DNA from: Pseudomonas sp. WJP1
GTDB taxonomy: Bacteria; Pseudomonadota; Gammaproteobacteria; Pseudomonadales; Pseudomonadaceae
DNA: 64,000 bases
NCBI RefSeq assembly: GCF_028471945.1
Contig: NZ_CP110128.1
Span: 608,501 to 672,500, forward strand
Direction: 5' to 3'
Of this stretch, positions 17,339-27,276 are shown in pieces. The first letter of the stretch is position 1; each line of letters starts with the position of its first letter. The position numbers and the translations under genes are program-made. Below the pieces are notes generated by a model. It did not search any database and was not told the DNA's origin. It saw only the letters and a list, made by a program, of their open reading frames with translations.

Positions 17339-19456
17339 CTAGAAACTCATATCCACCTTGGTCCAGAGCGTTCGCCCCGGTTCCTTGATGGCTTGCGGGT
17401 CATTGGCCGGGTAGCCGAAACCGGCGTTGCCGGCCAGGTTCAAGTGTTCGGCGTAGGCCTTGCCGAACAGGTTGTCGACGCCGCTGCTGACCTTCCAGTG
17501 CTGGTTGATCCGATAGGCACCGTTGAGCGAGAACACGGCAAAACCCGGGGTCTTGTCGAAGTCCTTGCCGACCACATTGCCTTTGTTCTGGTCGATACGG
17601 TTTTGCGCGGCAACCACTCTCCACAGTGCGCCGGCGCTCCAGTTGTCTTCGCTGTAGGTCAAGCCGAAACGGGCGTCCAGCGGCGGCATCTGCGGCAAGG
17701 CATTGCCATCGCTGCTGTTCTTGCCCCAGGCGTAGGCCAGGGTGGCGTCGGCTTTCCAGTGTTCGGTGAGTTTGTAGGCGGCGCCCAGTTCGCCACCCAT
17801 GATTCGCGCATCGATGTTCTGCGCTTGCGAGGTCATGCCCATCATGGCGGGCGTGTAGTTGAACAGGATGTAGCCGCGCACCTGGCCGATGTACGCCGAG
17901 GCCCAGGCATCAAGGTCTGCGGATTTGTATTGCAGGCCGAAGTCGAACTGGGTGGTTTTCTCGGGTTTGATCGCATCGAAGGCATTCACCGATCCGGCGG
18001 GGCCGGAATTGGGTGAAAACAGTTCCCAGTAGTCCGGGAAACGCTGGGTGTGGCCCAGGCCCGCGTACACCGTGGTCGGGCTGTCGGCCAGGTCATGTTC
18101 ATAGCGGATGAAGCCACTGGGCAGCGTATCGGCACGGGTGTCGTCGGCGGTCGGGTTGGGGCGGGTCATCATCCCCGAGCCGATGGTTTGCCGGTAATCC
18201 TTGGCCGAAGCGCGGTCCAGGCGTGCGCCGGTGATGAGCCGGTCACGCTCGGCGGCGTACCAGGTCAGTTCGCTGAACACTCCGTAGTTATGGAAGTCGG
18301 CATCCTTGGTGTACGGCAGGTCCTTGTAGGTGTCGATGCCCATGGCGCTGCGTTGGCGGTGCTCGTTGGTCTGCGCGTCAATGCCGCCGATCAACTGCAC
18401 ATCGGCCCAGCGCCAGGTGGCCTTGATTCGCGCGCCAAGGGTGCGACGGTCGACGTTGGACGCCATGGGGCCCGCCATCATCCCGGTACCGGACGGCGTG
18501 CGCAGTGTGTAGTTGTCCATCACATGGTCGGCGTAGTTGTAATAAACCTGCGCCTCAAGCTTTTCCAGCACGTCGCTGATGTTCGACTTCTCGAAGCGCA
18601 GGCCGAGGCTCTCGCGCTTGAACTGCGAACCGTCCATGCCGCGCCCGGCGTAACGCGCCTCGCCGTCTCCCTTGCCGGCGGTGAGCTCGAGCAGGGTATC
18701 GGCGTCCGGGGTCCAGCCGAGCGCAACGTCGCCGTTCCATTTGTCGTAACGCGATGCCACGGTGTCGTTGTTGCCATCCTTGTAGTCGTCGGCCTGGGCG
18801 GTGTTGCCGATCACCCGTACGTAGCCCAATGGTCCGCCGGCGGCTGCGTCGACCAATTTATCAAACCGGCCGTTGGAGCCGGCCAGCACACTGGCGTTCA
18901 CCCGCGTGCCGAGCTCACCGAAACGTTCCGGCTCGCGGTCGAAGAGGATGGTGCCGGCCGAGGCACCCGGTCCCCAGAGCACGGTCTGCGGACCTTTGAT
19001 GACGGTCAGTGTGTCGTAGGTTTCCGGAGAGATGTACGAGGTCGGAGCGTCCATCCGGCCGGGGCACGCACCCAGCATCATGCCGCCGTTGGTGAGGATG
19101 TTCAGGCGCGAGCCGAACATGCCGCGCAGTACCGGGTCGCCGTTGGTGCCGCCATTACGCACCTGGGCGAAGCCCGGAATGGTTTTCAGATAGTCCGACC
19201 CGTCGCTGGCCGGTACGGGTTGGCGCGGCTCCTTGGGGTTGGTGACGATGGTCAGTGGCGAGCTCGGGGCAATGGCGGTAATGACCGTCGGGCTCAGCTC
19301 TTCGCTATGACCTGCATGTTCATCGGCCAGCGCCGAAGGCGCCAGCAAGGCACCGCACAGGATGGCGGTGGCGTGCCTGAAGCGAATGCTGGATTCGTTC
19401 AGGGCAAGGGAGGCTTGGGCAGCGCTCAAGCAGGGGACAGCAGCAATCCTGGACAT
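17339..19456 (-). CDS. oprC: TonB-dependent outer-membrane copper receptor OprC
   Basis: The protein of about 705 residues is a 22-strand TonB-dependent receptor of the copper type. The N-terminal signal region is followed by a His-rich HAGHSEE and the plug domain (LKTIPGFAQVRNGGTNGDPVLRG in outline). The plug has GGMMLGACPGRMDAPTSYIS, whose CxxxM (CPGRM) matches the copper-binding motif reported for OprC. The C-terminus ends in the outer-membrane signature with a terminal Phe (KVDMSF). An ATG at 19468 would add four residues, but GGAA seven bases before 19456 makes that the better start. It is flanked by copper-chaperone and DUF2946 genes, all on the same strand. Confidence 0.93.
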   Translation of the reverse strand: MSRIAAVPCLSAAQASLALNESSIRFRHATAILCGALLAPSALADEHAGHSEELSPTVITAIAPSSPLTIVTNPKEPRQPVPASDGSDYLKTIPGFAQVRNGGTNGDPVLRGMFGSRLNILTNGGMMLGACPGRMDAPTSYISPETYDTLTVIKGPQTVLWGPGASAGTILFDREPERFGELGTRVNASVLAGSNGRFDKLVDAAAGGPLGYVRVIGNTAQADDYKDGNNDTVASRYDKWNGDVALGWTPDADTLLELTAGKGDGEARYAGRGMDGSQFKRESLGLRFEKSNISDVLEKLEAQVYYNYADHVMDNYTLRTPSGTGMMAGPMASNVDRRTLGARIKATWRWADVQLIGGIDAQTNEHRQRSAMGIDTYKDLPYTKDADFHNYGVFSELTWYAAERDRLITGARLDRASAKDYRQTIGSGMMTRPNPTADDTRADTLPSGFIRYEHDLADSPTTVYAGLGHTQRFPDYWELFSPNSGPAGSVNAFDAIKPEKTTQFDFGLQYKSADLDAWASAYIGQVRGYILFNYTPAMMGMTSQAQNIDARIMGGELGAAYKLTEHWKADATLAYAWGKNSSDGNALPQMPPLDARFGLTYSEDNWSAGALWRVVAAQNRIDQNKGNVVGKDFDKTPGFAVFSLNGAYRINQHWKVSSGVDNLFGKAYAEHLNLAGNAGFGYPANDPQAIKEPGRTLWTKVDMSF

Positions 19457-19528
19457 GACAATTTCCATCGAACAGTCGTAAACGACACGGTCGCTCCTAC
19501 AGGACCGTGTGAAACCAGCGGTGGGTGT

Positions 19529-19975
19529 TTACGCGACGACGGGCGGGGCGCGGGTGCGGGCGCCGGGAAAGAAGGTTTGCCGGGCGTGGCCCAGGCGAGG
19601 GGATGGCGTGGTGTACGTGTTGGCGGGCGGGGTGTCGAACGCCGTGAATGCCCCGCCACCGGTGAGCGCCGGGCAATTGAACAGCAGGCTGCAATAGCCG
19701 CATTTTTCCCAGATTGCGTGGTGCCCGGACGCTGGCGGGCAATGTTCGGCAGTCGGTTGTGCGGCGTGATCCGCGTGCTCCATCGCCGACATGTCCATGC
19801 TCATGTCCATGGACATGCTCATGGAAATGGAGGTGCGCTGATCCATCGGCATCGACTGGGAAATCAGCGGACCGATAAAGATCATCAGCATGGCGAACAG
19901 GCTGATCCAGCTGCCGCGCGTCAGGCTCAATGGCTGACGACGGTGGGCGGTTGACCTGGTGCCTGGCGGGCGCAT
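19529..19975 (-). CDS. DUF2946 protein, His/Met-rich, copper cluster
   Basis: This 148-residue protein has one N-terminal hydrophobic segment (SWISLFAMLMIFIGPLISQ). A Met/His-rich stretch follows (SMSMDMSMDMSAMEHADHA), then the DUF2946 core with HHAIWEKCGYCSLL and a CxxC pair. The Met/His run is a likely copper(I) ligand set. DUF2946 proteins commonly lie beside copper receptors and PCu(A)C chaperones; their biochemical role is not established. It lies between the chaperone gene and oprC, and is the second of two DUF2946 genes here. Confidence 0.85.
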   Translation of the reverse strand: MRPPGTRSTAHRRQPLSLTRGSWISLFAMLMIFIGPLISQSMPMDQRTSISMSMSMDMSMDMSAMEHADHAAQPTAEHCPPASGHHAIWEKCGYCSLLFNCPALTGGGAFTAFDTPPANTYTTPSPRLGHARQTFFPGARTRAPPVVA

Positions 19976-19996
19976 GGGCGGCTTCAGCTCAGCGGA

Positions 19997-20476
19997 TTAC
20001 TGAACGTGCGCGTGCTTTTGCGTAGCCTCGGGCGCCTGCTTCTGCACCGCCACTTCGACCGTCACGTCACCGGACTTCTCGAAATGCAGGGTCAGCGGGA
20101 AGCGTTTACCGTCGCTCAGCAGGCTGCGGTCCTTCAGGTTCAGCAGCATCACGTGGTAGGCCATCGGTGCAAAAGTGACTTCGCCGCCAGCGGGGATTTC
20201 CACACTCGGTACGTGCTGCATTTTCATCACGTCGTTCTGCATCAGATGCTCATGCAACTGGGCCTCACCCGCAATCGGCGAGTCGACGCTGAGCAGGCGG
20301 TCGGCGGTCTTGCCTGCGTTGTGGATGACGAAATAGGCCGCGACGTTCGGCGCATTGGGCGGCAACTCTTGCGACCAGGGATGAGCGATCTGCAGATCGC
20401 CCTGTGTGTATTCGTGGGCATTGGCAAAGCAGGCAGGCAGCAGCAACGCGGCCAGAACGATGAGTCTGTTCAACAT
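19997..20476 (-). CDS. PCu(A)C-family periplasmic copper chaperone
   Basis: The 159-residue protein has a signal peptide (MLNRLIVLAALLLPACFANA) and the PCu(A)C cupredoxin-like fold. The ligand pattern H-M ... M ... HxM is seen as LHEHLMQNDVMKM and APMAYHVM. A His-containing tail (KHAHVQ) ends the protein. The family delivers copper to cytochrome oxidase or binds periplasmic copper. The Cys in the signal peptide region (LLLPACFANA) is not a good lipobox. It lies 21 bases before the second DUF2946 gene. Confidence 0.93.
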   Translation of the reverse strand: MLNRLIVLAALLLPACFANAHEYTQGDLQIAHPWSQELPPNAPNVAAYFVIHNAGKTADRLLSVDSPIAGEAQLHEHLMQNDVMKMQHVPSVEIPAGGEVTFAPMAYHVMLLNLKDRSLLSDGKRFPLTLHFEKSGDVTVEVAVQKQAPEATQKHAHVQ

Positions 20477-20523
20477 GGCAGTTCTCCAGGCGATTCAAAA
20501 CGCAGATCAATTGCGAGAAACAA

Positions 20524-20922
20524 TCACACCAGAGGGGAGGCACGGGGGTTGAGGCTGGGCCATTGCTGGCGGGGTGTCGGGGTATTGAATGCGGCGGGAG
20601 GCAGGCTTCGATTCGCTTCGAACTGCGTGTAATACAGCTGTGGCTCATGTCCGGGCAACGCCACCAATGGCGCGGAGCCGCTGCAGCACCAGCAATGCTG
20701 CATGTTGGAATGATTGTCGCTTTGCGGGGCTTTCTGCTCGATGTCGCCCAGGGAAATCGCCACCATCCTGGTACCGCTGGACGAGCAGAAACTGCCCCAC
20801 AACAATTGCTCGGCAGGTGACTTCGCCGTCTGTGCCATCGCTCCGGACATCGGCATGGCGAGCATGTTGAACAGCACTGCGAAGCAGGCGATCCAGGCAA
20901 TTGCGAGCCGTTGTCGGGACAT
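20524..20922 (-). CDS. DUF2946 protein, first gene of the copper cluster
   Basis: This 132-residue protein has an N-terminal hydrophobic signal or anchor (IAWIACFAVLFNMLAMPMSGAMA) and the DUF2946 features LLWGSFCSSSGTRMV and NMQHCWCCSGSAPLVALP. The CWCC cluster with nearby His and Met could bind copper. It differs clearly from the second DUF2946 protein at 19529, so the two are old paralogues and not a recent duplication. It probably begins the copper transcript. Confidence 0.85.
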   Translation of the reverse strand: MSRQRLAIAWIACFAVLFNMLAMPMSGAMAQTAKSPAEQLLWGSFCSSSGTRMVAISLGDIEQKAPQSDNHSNMQHCWCCSGSAPLVALPGHEPQLYYTQFEANRSLPPAAFNTPTPRQQWPSLNPRASPLV

Positions 20923-20944
20923 GGGACAAATCCGGTGGGTGGGC

Positions 20945-20971
20945 GATCAGGCGCGGCTATTTAGCCTGATC
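20945..20971. promoter_or_regulatory. Inverted repeat upstream of the copper cluster
   Basis: Perfect 8-bp arms GATCAGGC (20945-20952) and GCCTGATC (20964-20971) with an 11-base spacer lie 22 bases before the first gene of the copper run. The right arm is part of the palindrome CCTGATCAGG. It could be an operator or a leader hairpin. It does not look like a CopR or CueR box that I recognise. Confidence 0.3.
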
Positions 20972-21038
20972 AGGGCCGATAAGTAAAAACACCGTGTGCG
21001 GTGTGGTGTCGCAGTAAAAGTCGATTTTTCTCGCGCTG

Positions 21039-21362
21039 TCAGTGCGCACGAACTGCATGTACTTGCATATCTACTCCTAGCGTAGCGCGAATTACCGCAA
21101 ATATCGCAGCCAGATTGTCCATGCTTGGGTTGCCTTTCGCAGACAACATCCGATGAAGGCTTTTGCTGGGTCTCGCTGTTTCCTTTGCCAGTTCTTCGAA
21201 GCCCACAGTGGCGTTGACGAGGTCGCGCAAAATGATCCTGGGCATCTCAGGTTCGCCATTGAGAAACAGAGTAGCAGCCTCATCCAACAACGCTTGGGCG
21301 AACTCGGGGTCTCGCTGGGCGCGCTCGGCTATGGTGTGCTTGTAGCTTCGGGTAAGCGCCAT
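21039..21362 (-). CDS. HigA-like addiction-module antitoxin, no toxin partner
   Basis: The 107-residue protein begins MALTRSYKHTIAERAQRDPEFAQALLDEA, in outline, and ends with a helix-turn-helix (GFEELAKETARPSKSLHRMLSAKGNPSMDNLAAI). This is the DNA-binding antitoxin type usually found after a RelE/HigB-like toxin. The frame is open to 21416, but a perfect GGAGG seven bases before the ATG at 21362 decides the start. The 89 bases upstream and 116 bases downstream are too short for a toxin gene, so it is an orphan. It could act as a stand-alone repressor. Confidence 0.85.
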   Translation of the reverse strand: MALTRSYKHTIAERAQRDPEFAQALLDEAATLFLNGEPEMPRIILRDLVNATVGFEELAKETARPSKSLHRMLSAKGNPSMDNLAAIFAVIRATLGVDMQVHAVRAH

Positions 21363-21451
21363 GACTCTACCTCCGATTTTTTGAGCTTTTTTTCGGGGCG
21401 GCCCTGAAGGTGACAAATAGGTTACTGTTCATGCAAGCCTACAATCCTGCC

Positions 21452-22177
21452 TTACAGGGCGCAGGTCGCCAACGCATCAAGTATTTCTTCAAGCGTCAGA
21501 AACTCCCGTTCAACCCCAGGCAACTCCGGCCGCTTCAACACCAATACAGGCACCCCACGCTCGCGCGCCACTTCCAGCTTCGGCTCGGTGGCCGTGCTGC
21601 CGCTGTTTTTGCTGATCAGTACGTCGATGTTGCGACATTCGAACAACTCGCGCTCATCAACGATCCGGAACGGTCCACGAGCGCCGATCACTTCGCAACG
21701 GTCATTGCCGGGGTACACGTCCAGCGCGCGCAAGGTCCAGAATTGCTCCGGCGGAATTTCGTCCAGGTGTTGCAAGGGCTCGCGACCCAGGGTGAAAAGC
21801 GGTCGATGGAAGGGTTTCAGCGCCTCGATCAACTCGGCCCAATCACTGACTTCGCGCCAGTCATCGCCGGCCTGTGGTTGCCAGGCCGGACGTCGCAGCG
21901 CCCAGCAGGCGATGCCGCTCAAGCGAGCCGCCAGCGCAGCGTTGCGACTGATCTGGGCGGCATAGGGATGAGTCGCATCCAGCAACAGATCAATCCGCTC
22001 ATTGCGGATGAACTGCGCCAGGCCTTCGGCACCGCCGTAGCCACCCACACGCACCTGACAGTTCAAGTCCGTAGGCACTCGACCGACACCCGCCAGGCTA
22101 TAAATGTGTCGTGGGCCGAGGGTTCGGGCAATCGCCAGGGCCTCGGTCACGCCGCCCAGCAACAGAATGCGCTTCAT
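21452..22177 (-). CDS. cobK: Precorrin-6A reductase CobK
   Basis: The 241-residue NADPH-dependent enzyme reduces precorrin-6A in corrin-ring synthesis. The N-terminal [18 protein letters not shown] is the nucleotide-binding loop, and [17 protein letters not shown] and [16 protein letters not shown] are CobK/CbiJ signatures. The ATG at 22177 overlaps the cbiD stop in ATGA, which supports it over the longer frame to 22288. Confidence 0.95.
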   Translation of the reverse strand: MKRILLLGGVTEALAIARTLGPRHIYSLAGVGRVPTDLNCQVRVGGYGGAEGLAQFIRNERIDLLLDATHPYAAQISRNAALAARLSGIACWALRRPAWQPQAGDDWREVSDWAELIEALKPFHRPLFTLGREPLQHLDEIPPEQFWTLRALDVYPGNDRCEVIGARGPFRIVDERELFECRNIDVLISKNSGSTATEPKLEVARERGVPVLVLKRPELPGVEREFLTLEEILDALATCAL

Positions 22178-23271
22178 TGAAAAGCCCCCGCATGGCCGAC
22201 AATCCCGCCCTGGCGATCGATGGCAAACACTTCGACCTGAACCTGCGCCGGCACCACGCTGCGGGCAAAGTCCAGGGCGTGTTGGCACACGGCATCGCCA
22301 AGGGCGATGCCTGCGGCGCTGGCCATCGCCAGGGCCTGTTGACTGGTGTTGGCTTCACGGATGCCTTGCTGCAGCGCCGTATCGGCGCCGACTGCGGCGG
22401 CCCATTCGGCCAGTTGCGGCAGATCGATGCTCGAATGCCGACTGTGCAGGTCCATGTGCCCGGCCGCCAGCTTGCTGATCTTGCCGAAGCCGCCGCACAG
22501 GCTGAGTTTTTCCACCGGGACCTTGCGCAGGTGCTTGAGCACTGCACCGACGAAATCGCCCATTTCGATCAAGGCGATTTCCGGCAGGTTATAGACCTTG
22601 CGCATGGTGTCTTCGCTGGCATTGCCGGTGCACGCGGCGATGTGCAGATAGCCGTTGGTCTTGGCCACGTCGATGCCCTGATGGATCGAGGCGATGTAGG
22701 CCGCGCAGGAAAACGGCCTGACAATGCCGCTGGTGCCGAGGATCGACAGGCCGCCGAGAATGCCCAGGCGCGGGTTCATGGTTTTCAATGCCAGGGCTTC
22801 GCCGTCCTCGACATTCACCGTGACCTCGAAACCGCCGCCGTAACCGAATTCGTTGGCGAGTAGCGCAAGGTGATCGCTGATCATCTTGCGCGGTACCGGA
22901 TTGATTGCCGGTTCGCCGACGCCCAGCACCAGCCCCGGTCGGGTTACCGTGCCAACACCACGTCCGGCAATGAAACCTGTCCCCGGCTCACTGCGCAGGC
23001 GCACTTGAGAGTAGAGCAGCGCACCGTGGGTTACATCGGGATCGTCCCCGGCATCCTTGATTGTCCCGGCCTCGGCGCCGCCTTCCATGAGGCGACAGAA
23101 TTCCAGGCGCATCTGCACCTGCTTGCCTTTGGGTAGGACGATTTCGACGGCGTCCGAGCTCACACCACCGAGCAGCAGGCGAGCCGCTGCCAGGCTGGTC
23201 GCGGTAGCGCAGCTGCCCGTAGTCAGGCCGCTGCGCAATGGGGCAGGTTGTTCGGCGGTTTCGTCACGCAT
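22174..23271 (-). CDS. cbiD: Cobalt-precorrin-5B C1-methyltransferase CbiD
   Basis: The 365-residue protein has the N-terminal [19 protein letters not shown] and the internal [16 protein letters not shown] and [16 protein letters not shown] typical of CbiD. It methylates C1 of the corrin ring. CbiD belongs to the cobalt-early route, while CobG on the other strand is the oxygen-dependent ring-contraction enzyme; PAO1 has the same mixture. It overlaps cobL by eight bases and cobK by four. Confidence 0.95.
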   Translation of the reverse strand: MRDETAEQPAPLRSGLTTGSCATATSLAAARLLLGGVSSDAVEIVLPKGKQVQMRLEFCRLMEGGAEAGTIKDAGDDPDVTHGALLYSQVRLRSEPGTGFIAGRGVGTVTRPGLVLGVGEPAINPVPRKMISDHLALLANEFGYGGGFEVTVNVEDGEALALKTMNPRLGILGGLSILGTSGIVRPFSCAAYIASIHQGIDVAKTNGYLHIAACTGNASEDTMRKVYNLPEIALIEMGDFVGAVLKHLRKVPVEKLSLCGGFGKISKLAAGHMDLHSRHSSIDLPQLAEWAAAVGADTALQQGIREANTSQQALAMASAAGIALGDAVCQHALDFARSVVPAQVQVEVFAIDRQGGIVGHAGAFQ

Positions 23272-24475
23272 CGAGAGGTTTGACCACGTCCAGCAAGGTA
23301 ATCGGCAACGCCTGGCGCCATGTGTCGAAGTCGCCCAGGGGCTGTGCCTGGGCGATATGAATACGTGTCAGCTCGCCGCCGTGCTGTTCGCGCCAGGCCA
23401 TCAGGGTCATTTCACTTTGCAGCGTGACCGCATTGGCAATCAGGCGGCCGCCAGGTTTGAGCGCTGCCCAGCAAGTGTCGAGCACGCCTTCGCGAGTGAC
23501 CCCGCCGCCGATGAAAATCGCATCCGGGGGTTCCAGTCCAGCCAGGGCTTGCGGCGCACTGCCGCGAATCAGTTGCAGGCCGGGTACGCCAAGAGCGTCG
23601 CGGTTGTGCTCGATCAACAGCTGCCGACCTTCATCGGCCTCGATCGCCAGCGCGCGGCAAGCTGGATGAGCGCGCATCCATTCAATGCCAATGGAGCCGC
23701 TGCCAGCGCCGACATCCCATAACAGGTCGCCGGGGACCGGTGCCAGTCGAGCGAGTGTGATCGCGCGCACATCGCGTTTGGTCAGTTGTCCGTCGTGCTT
23801 GAAGGCGGAGTCTGGCAGGCCGGCCAGTCGCGACAGGCGCGGCGCGTTTGCTTGTGCGATGCACTCGATGGCAATCAGGTTCAGGTCGGCGACAGCCGGG
23901 TCGGCCCAGTCGTTGGCGGTACCGTCGATGCGTCGCTCGGTCTCACCACCCAAATGTTCCAGCACGCTCAGGCGGCTCGGCCCGAACCCGCGCTCGCGCA
24001 ACAGCGCCGCGATCGCCGCAGGGCTTTGGCCGTCATTGCTGAGCACCAGTAGACGAACGCCACTGAACAACTGCGCATTAAGTGCCGCGATGGGGCGGGC
24101 GACCACCGACAGCGTCACCACATCCTGCAGTGGCCAACCCATCCGCGCGGCGGCGAGTGAGCAGGAGGATGGCGCGGGCAAGATCAGCATTTCATCGCTG
24201 AGCAATTGCCGGGCGAGGCTGGCGCCGACACCAAAGAACATCGGGTCGCCGCTGGCCAGCACGCAAACCGGTTCGCCACGCAGGGCCAACAGCGGATCCA
24301 GCGAGAAAGGGCTTGGCCACTCATGACGTTCGCCAACGATGCACGGCGGCAACAACTCGAGCTGGCGCGGGCTGCCGAAGATCCGCGAAGCAGACAACAG
24401 GGCGTGTCGGGCCTTCTTGCCCAGGCCCTTGAAGCCGTCTTCACCGATGCCTGTTACCGTCAGCCAGGGTGCCAT
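23264..24475 (-). CDS. cobL: Precorrin-6Y C5,15-methyltransferase (decarboxylating) CobL
   Basis: This 403-residue protein is a CbiE-CbiT fusion. The N-terminal half (about 1-200) is a tetrapyrrole methylase ([29 protein letters not shown]). The C-terminal half (about 215-400) is a Rossmann methyltransferase with the SAM loop [17 protein letters not shown]. It methylates C5 and C15 and decarboxylates C12. It is the first gene of the minus-strand cob block, divergent from cobG with a 143-base gap. Confidence 0.95.
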   Translation of the reverse strand: MAPWLTVTGIGEDGFKGLGKKARHALLSASRIFGSPRQLELLPPCIVGERHEWPSPFSLDPLLALRGEPVCVLASGDPMFFGVGASLARQLLSDEMLILPAPSSCSLAAARMGWPLQDVVTLSVVARPIAALNAQLFSGVRLLVLSNDGQSPAAIAALLRERGFGPSRLSVLEHLGGETERRIDGTANDWADPAVADLNLIAIECIAQANAPRLSRLAGLPDSAFKHDGQLTKRDVRAITLARLAPVPGDLLWDVGAGSGSIGIEWMRAHPACRALAIEADEGRQLLIEHNRDALGVPGLQLIRGSAPQALAGLEPPDAIFIGGGVTREGVLDTCWAALKPGGRLIANAVTLQSEMTLMAWREQHGGELTRIHIAQAQPLGDFDTWRQALPITLLDVVKPLDA

Positions 24476-24618
24476 CTGCAGTCCTCAAAAAATAGTCGTC
24501 GTACGTACTTCCGACGGGCAGACTTTTCATGCCATCGAACAAAGCAGGCATAATACCGCGCCTTTGCTTGCGAAGCGCCTTTCCCACATTGCCGGTCACC
24601 CCCTTGAACGAACGTCCG

Positions 24619-25926
24619 ATGTCCCAAGCCTTACGCCCCTCGGCCTGCCCGGGGTTACTGCGTATCGTCCAGGCGCTGGACGGCGGGATCTGCCGAATCA
24701 AACTTGATGGTGGTTCGATCAATGCCTTCCAGGCCTGCGCGGTGGCCGATGCGGCGGAACGCTTTGCCGGTGGAGTGATCGAGGCGACCAACCGCGGCAA
24801 TCTGCAGATTCGCGGGATTGGCAGCGAACACGCCGCCTTGATCAACAGCATGATGGCTGCCGGTCTGGGCCCGAGTAGTGCTACGGGCGACGATGTGCGC
24901 AACTTGATGCTCAGCCCCGGTGCCGGCATCGATCAACAGATGCTGGTTGATACCCGCCCATTGGCTGCACAGGTCCTCGCCACGCTGCAGTGCCATGAAC
25001 GCTTTCACGATCTGAGCGCCAAGTTTGCCGTGCAACTGGATGGCGGCGAAAGTCTGGTTATGCTCGAACACCCCCATGACCTGTGGCTGTCCGCTACCAG
25101 ACGAGACGGCGAGTGCGTGTTCGCTTTCGGCTTCGCGGGATGTCCTGTTGACCAGCCAGTGGGTGCGGTAATGCTGGAGCAGGCGCATGCGCTGGTGGTC
25201 GCCGTGCTTGAGTTGTTCCTCGAGTTGGCTCGTCCCGAACAGACCCGTATGCGCCATTTGCTCGCCGAGTGCTCGCCTGAGGTCTTGATTGCGCGACTTG
25301 CCGAGCGATTGCCGTTACTACCCATCGAGGCCTGGCAGCGCAATGCTGGAGCGGACGACCTGCACATCGGTGCTCATTTGCAGCGCGGCGCCGAACATGT
25401 GTATATCGGCGCGGTACCGCCCTTGGGGCGACTCGATCCGGCGATGTTGCGAGGTGTCGCGCACCTGGCGCTGGAGCAGGGTGACGGCAGCCTGCGTTTC
25501 ACGCCCTGGCAAAGCCTGCTGCTGCCCGGGGTCGATCCTCGTGCGGCGCCTGAAGTTATCCACAAGCTGGAGCAACTCGGCTTGCGTTGCTCGGCCGACG
25601 CTGCCTTGGCTCATCTGATTGCCTGCACCGGTGCGACCGGCTGTGGCAAAGGCCTGGCAGATACCAAAGGTGATGCCCGGCAACTGGCGACACTGCTGCA
25701 ACCTCACGGCAAGACGCTGAACGTACATCTGTCCGGCTGCTCGCGTTCCTGCGCCGCCGCTCATATTGCCCCCGTTACGTTGCTGGCCGTCGCCCCAGGT
25801 CGCTATGACCTCTATTTGCGCGATGCAGCGCAGTCCGGATTCGGCAATCTGCACGCACGCAACCTTACTATTGAAGCGGTCGCAGCTCTGCTCGACGCCC
25901 GCTCACGGAGCCCCCTTGATGCTTGA
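24619..25926 (+). CDS. cobG: Precorrin-3B synthase CobG
   Basis: This 435-residue Fe-S/Fe enzyme uses O2 to make the hydroxy-lactone needed for ring contraction. It has the nitrite/sulfite-reductase fold, with the 4Fe-4S cysteines as C-x5-C in CTGATGCGKG and C-x3-C in GCSRSCAAAH. The frame is open from 24529, but the ATG at 24619 gives the usual MSQALRPSACPGLLRI. It overlaps cobH by eight bases. Confidence 0.94.
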   Translation: MSQALRPSACPGLLRIVQALDGGICRIKLDGGSINAFQACAVADAAERFAGGVIEATNRGNLQIRGIGSEHAALINSMMAAGLGPSSATGDDVRNLMLSPGAGIDQQMLVDTRPLAAQVLATLQCHERFHDLSAKFAVQLDGGESLVMLEHPHDLWLSATRRDGECVFAFGFAGCPVDQPVGAVMLEQAHALVVAVLELFLELARPEQTRMRHLLAECSPEVLIARLAERLPLLPIEAWQRNAGADDLHIGAHLQRGAEHVYIGAVPPLGRLDPAMLRGVAHLALEQGDGSLRFTPWQSLLLPGVDPRAAPEVIHKLEQLGLRCSADAALAHLIACTGATGCGKGLADTKGDARQLATLLQPHGKTLNVHLSGCSRSCAAAHIAPVTLLAVAPGRYDLYLRDAAQSGFGNLHARNLTIEAVAALLDARSRSPLDA

Positions 25927-26545
25927 TTACATCCGCGACGGTCAGGAGATCTATCGCAATTCCTTCGCGATCATTCGTGCCGAGGCCAACCTCGAGCGCA
26001 TTCCGGCCGATCTGGAAAAACTCGCGGTCCGTGTGATCCATGCTTGCGGCATGGTCGATGCGATCGACGGTTTGCAGTTTTCCCCAGGCGCGGGCAAGGC
26101 CGGGCGTGATGCGCTGGCCGCCGGCGCGCCGATCCTGTGTGATGCGCGGATGGTGTCCGAGGGCATAACCCGCACGCGTTTGCCGGCGAACAACCCCGTC
26201 ATCTGCACCTTGCGTGATGAAAGCGTTCCCGAACTTGCCCGTGAATTGGGCAATACCCGCTCCGCCGCTGCGCTGGAACTGTGGCGTCCGCACCTGGAAG
26301 GCAGTGTGGTGGTGATCGGCAACGCGCCGACGGCACTGTTCTACCTGCTCGAAATGCTCGACGCCGGTGCCCCGAAACCGGCGCTGATCCTGGGCTTCCC
26401 GGTGGGCTTTGTTGGCGCCGCCGAATCCAAGGCAGCACTGGCCGCCGACAGTCGCGGCGTGCCGTTCGTAATCATGCAAGGCCGGCTGGGCGGTAGCGCC
26501 ATGGCTGCCGCCGCCGTCAATGCCCTCGCTACGGAGATCGAATGA
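25919..26545 (+). CDS. cobH: Precorrin-8X methylmutase CobH
   Basis: This 208-residue enzyme moves a methyl group from C11 to C12 to make hydrogenobyrinic acid. Signatures are [33 protein letters not shown] with the catalytic His, and [12 protein letters not shown]. The ATG at 25919 lies inside the end of cobG and the stop overlaps the cobI start in ATGA. The longer frame from 25766 would overlap most of the cobG end and is rejected. Confidence 0.95.
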   Translation: MLDYIRDGQEIYRNSFAIIRAEANLERIPADLEKLAVRVIHACGMVDAIDGLQFSPGAGKAGRDALAAGAPILCDARMVSEGITRTRLPANNPVICTLRDESVPELARELGNTRSAAALELWRPHLEGSVVVIGNAPTALFYLLEMLDAGAPKPALILGFPVGFVGAAESKAALAADSRGVPFVIMQGRLGGSAMAAAAVNALATEIE

Positions 26546-27276
26546 TGCAGCAACCTGGACGCTTGATCGGCCTTGGCGTGGGACCGGGTGATCCGGAACT
26601 GATTACCGTCAAGGCCCTGCGCCTGCTGCGCGAATCTCCGGTGGTGGCGTATTTCGTCGCCAAGGGTAAAAAGGGCAACGCCTTCGGCATCATCGAAGCG
26701 CATTTGCAGGACGCCCAAACCTTGCTGCCACTGGTGTACCCGGTGACCACCGAGGCATTGCCGGCACCGCTGTCCTATGAGCAAGTGATCAGCGATTTCT
26801 ACGATGCGGCGGGTGAAGAGCTGGCAGCGCATCTCGATGCAGGTCGTGACGTGGCAGTGATCTGCGAAGGCGATCCGTTTTTCTACGGTTCCTACATGTA
26901 CCTGCACGATCGGCTGGCAGAGCGTTATGAAGCCGAAGTGGTGCCGGGTGTCTGCTCGATGCTCGGCGGCGCTTCGGTACTGGGTGCACCGTTGGTGTAT
27001 CGCAATCAGAGCCTGTCGGTGCTGTCCGGCGTGCTGCCGCACGATGATCTCAAGCGTCGTCTGGCCGACGCCGATGCGGCGGTGATCATGAAGCTGGGAC
27101 GTAACTTCCCGAAAGTCCGTCAGGTGCTGGAAGAACTCGGATTGGCCGAGCGTGCGCTGTACGTCGAACGCGCGACCATGGCCAACCAGAAGATCGTGCC
27201 GCTTGATCAGGTCGAGCCGATGTCGTCACCGTACTTCTCGCTGATCATCGTTCCCGGTGAAAGGTGGCAAGGCTGA
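26542..27276 (+). CDS. cobI: Precorrin-2 C20-methyltransferase CobI
   Basis: The 244-residue SAM-dependent tetrapyrrole methylase shows [36 protein letters not shown] and [13 protein letters not shown], the family's three signature loops. It acts before CobG. Two ATGs in tandem begin it (26542 and 26545); the first makes the ATGA overlap with cobH. It overlaps the cobJ ATG by one base. Confidence 0.95.
   Translation: MMQQPGRLIGLGVGPGDPELITVKALRLLRESPVVAYFVAKGKKGNAFGIIEAHLQDAQTLLPLVYPVTTEALPAPLSYEQVISDFYDAAGEELAAHLDAGRDVAVICEGDPFFYGSYMYLHDRLAERYEAEVVPGVCSMLGGASVLGAPLVYRNQSLSVLSGVLPHDDLKRRLADADAAVIMKLGRNFPKVRQVLEELGLAERALYVERATMANQKIVPLDQVEPMSSPYFSLIIVPGERWQG

Noticed and set aside
21363..21451. 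Toxin gene next to the orphan antitoxin
   Set aside because: Only 89 bases are free before cobK and 116 after the antitoxin; no frame of toxin size exists.
24476..24618. Possible cobalamin riboswitch between cobL and cobG
   Set aside because: The 143-base divergent gap is too short for two promoters plus a full aptamer, and I found no B12-box core such as GCCACTG.
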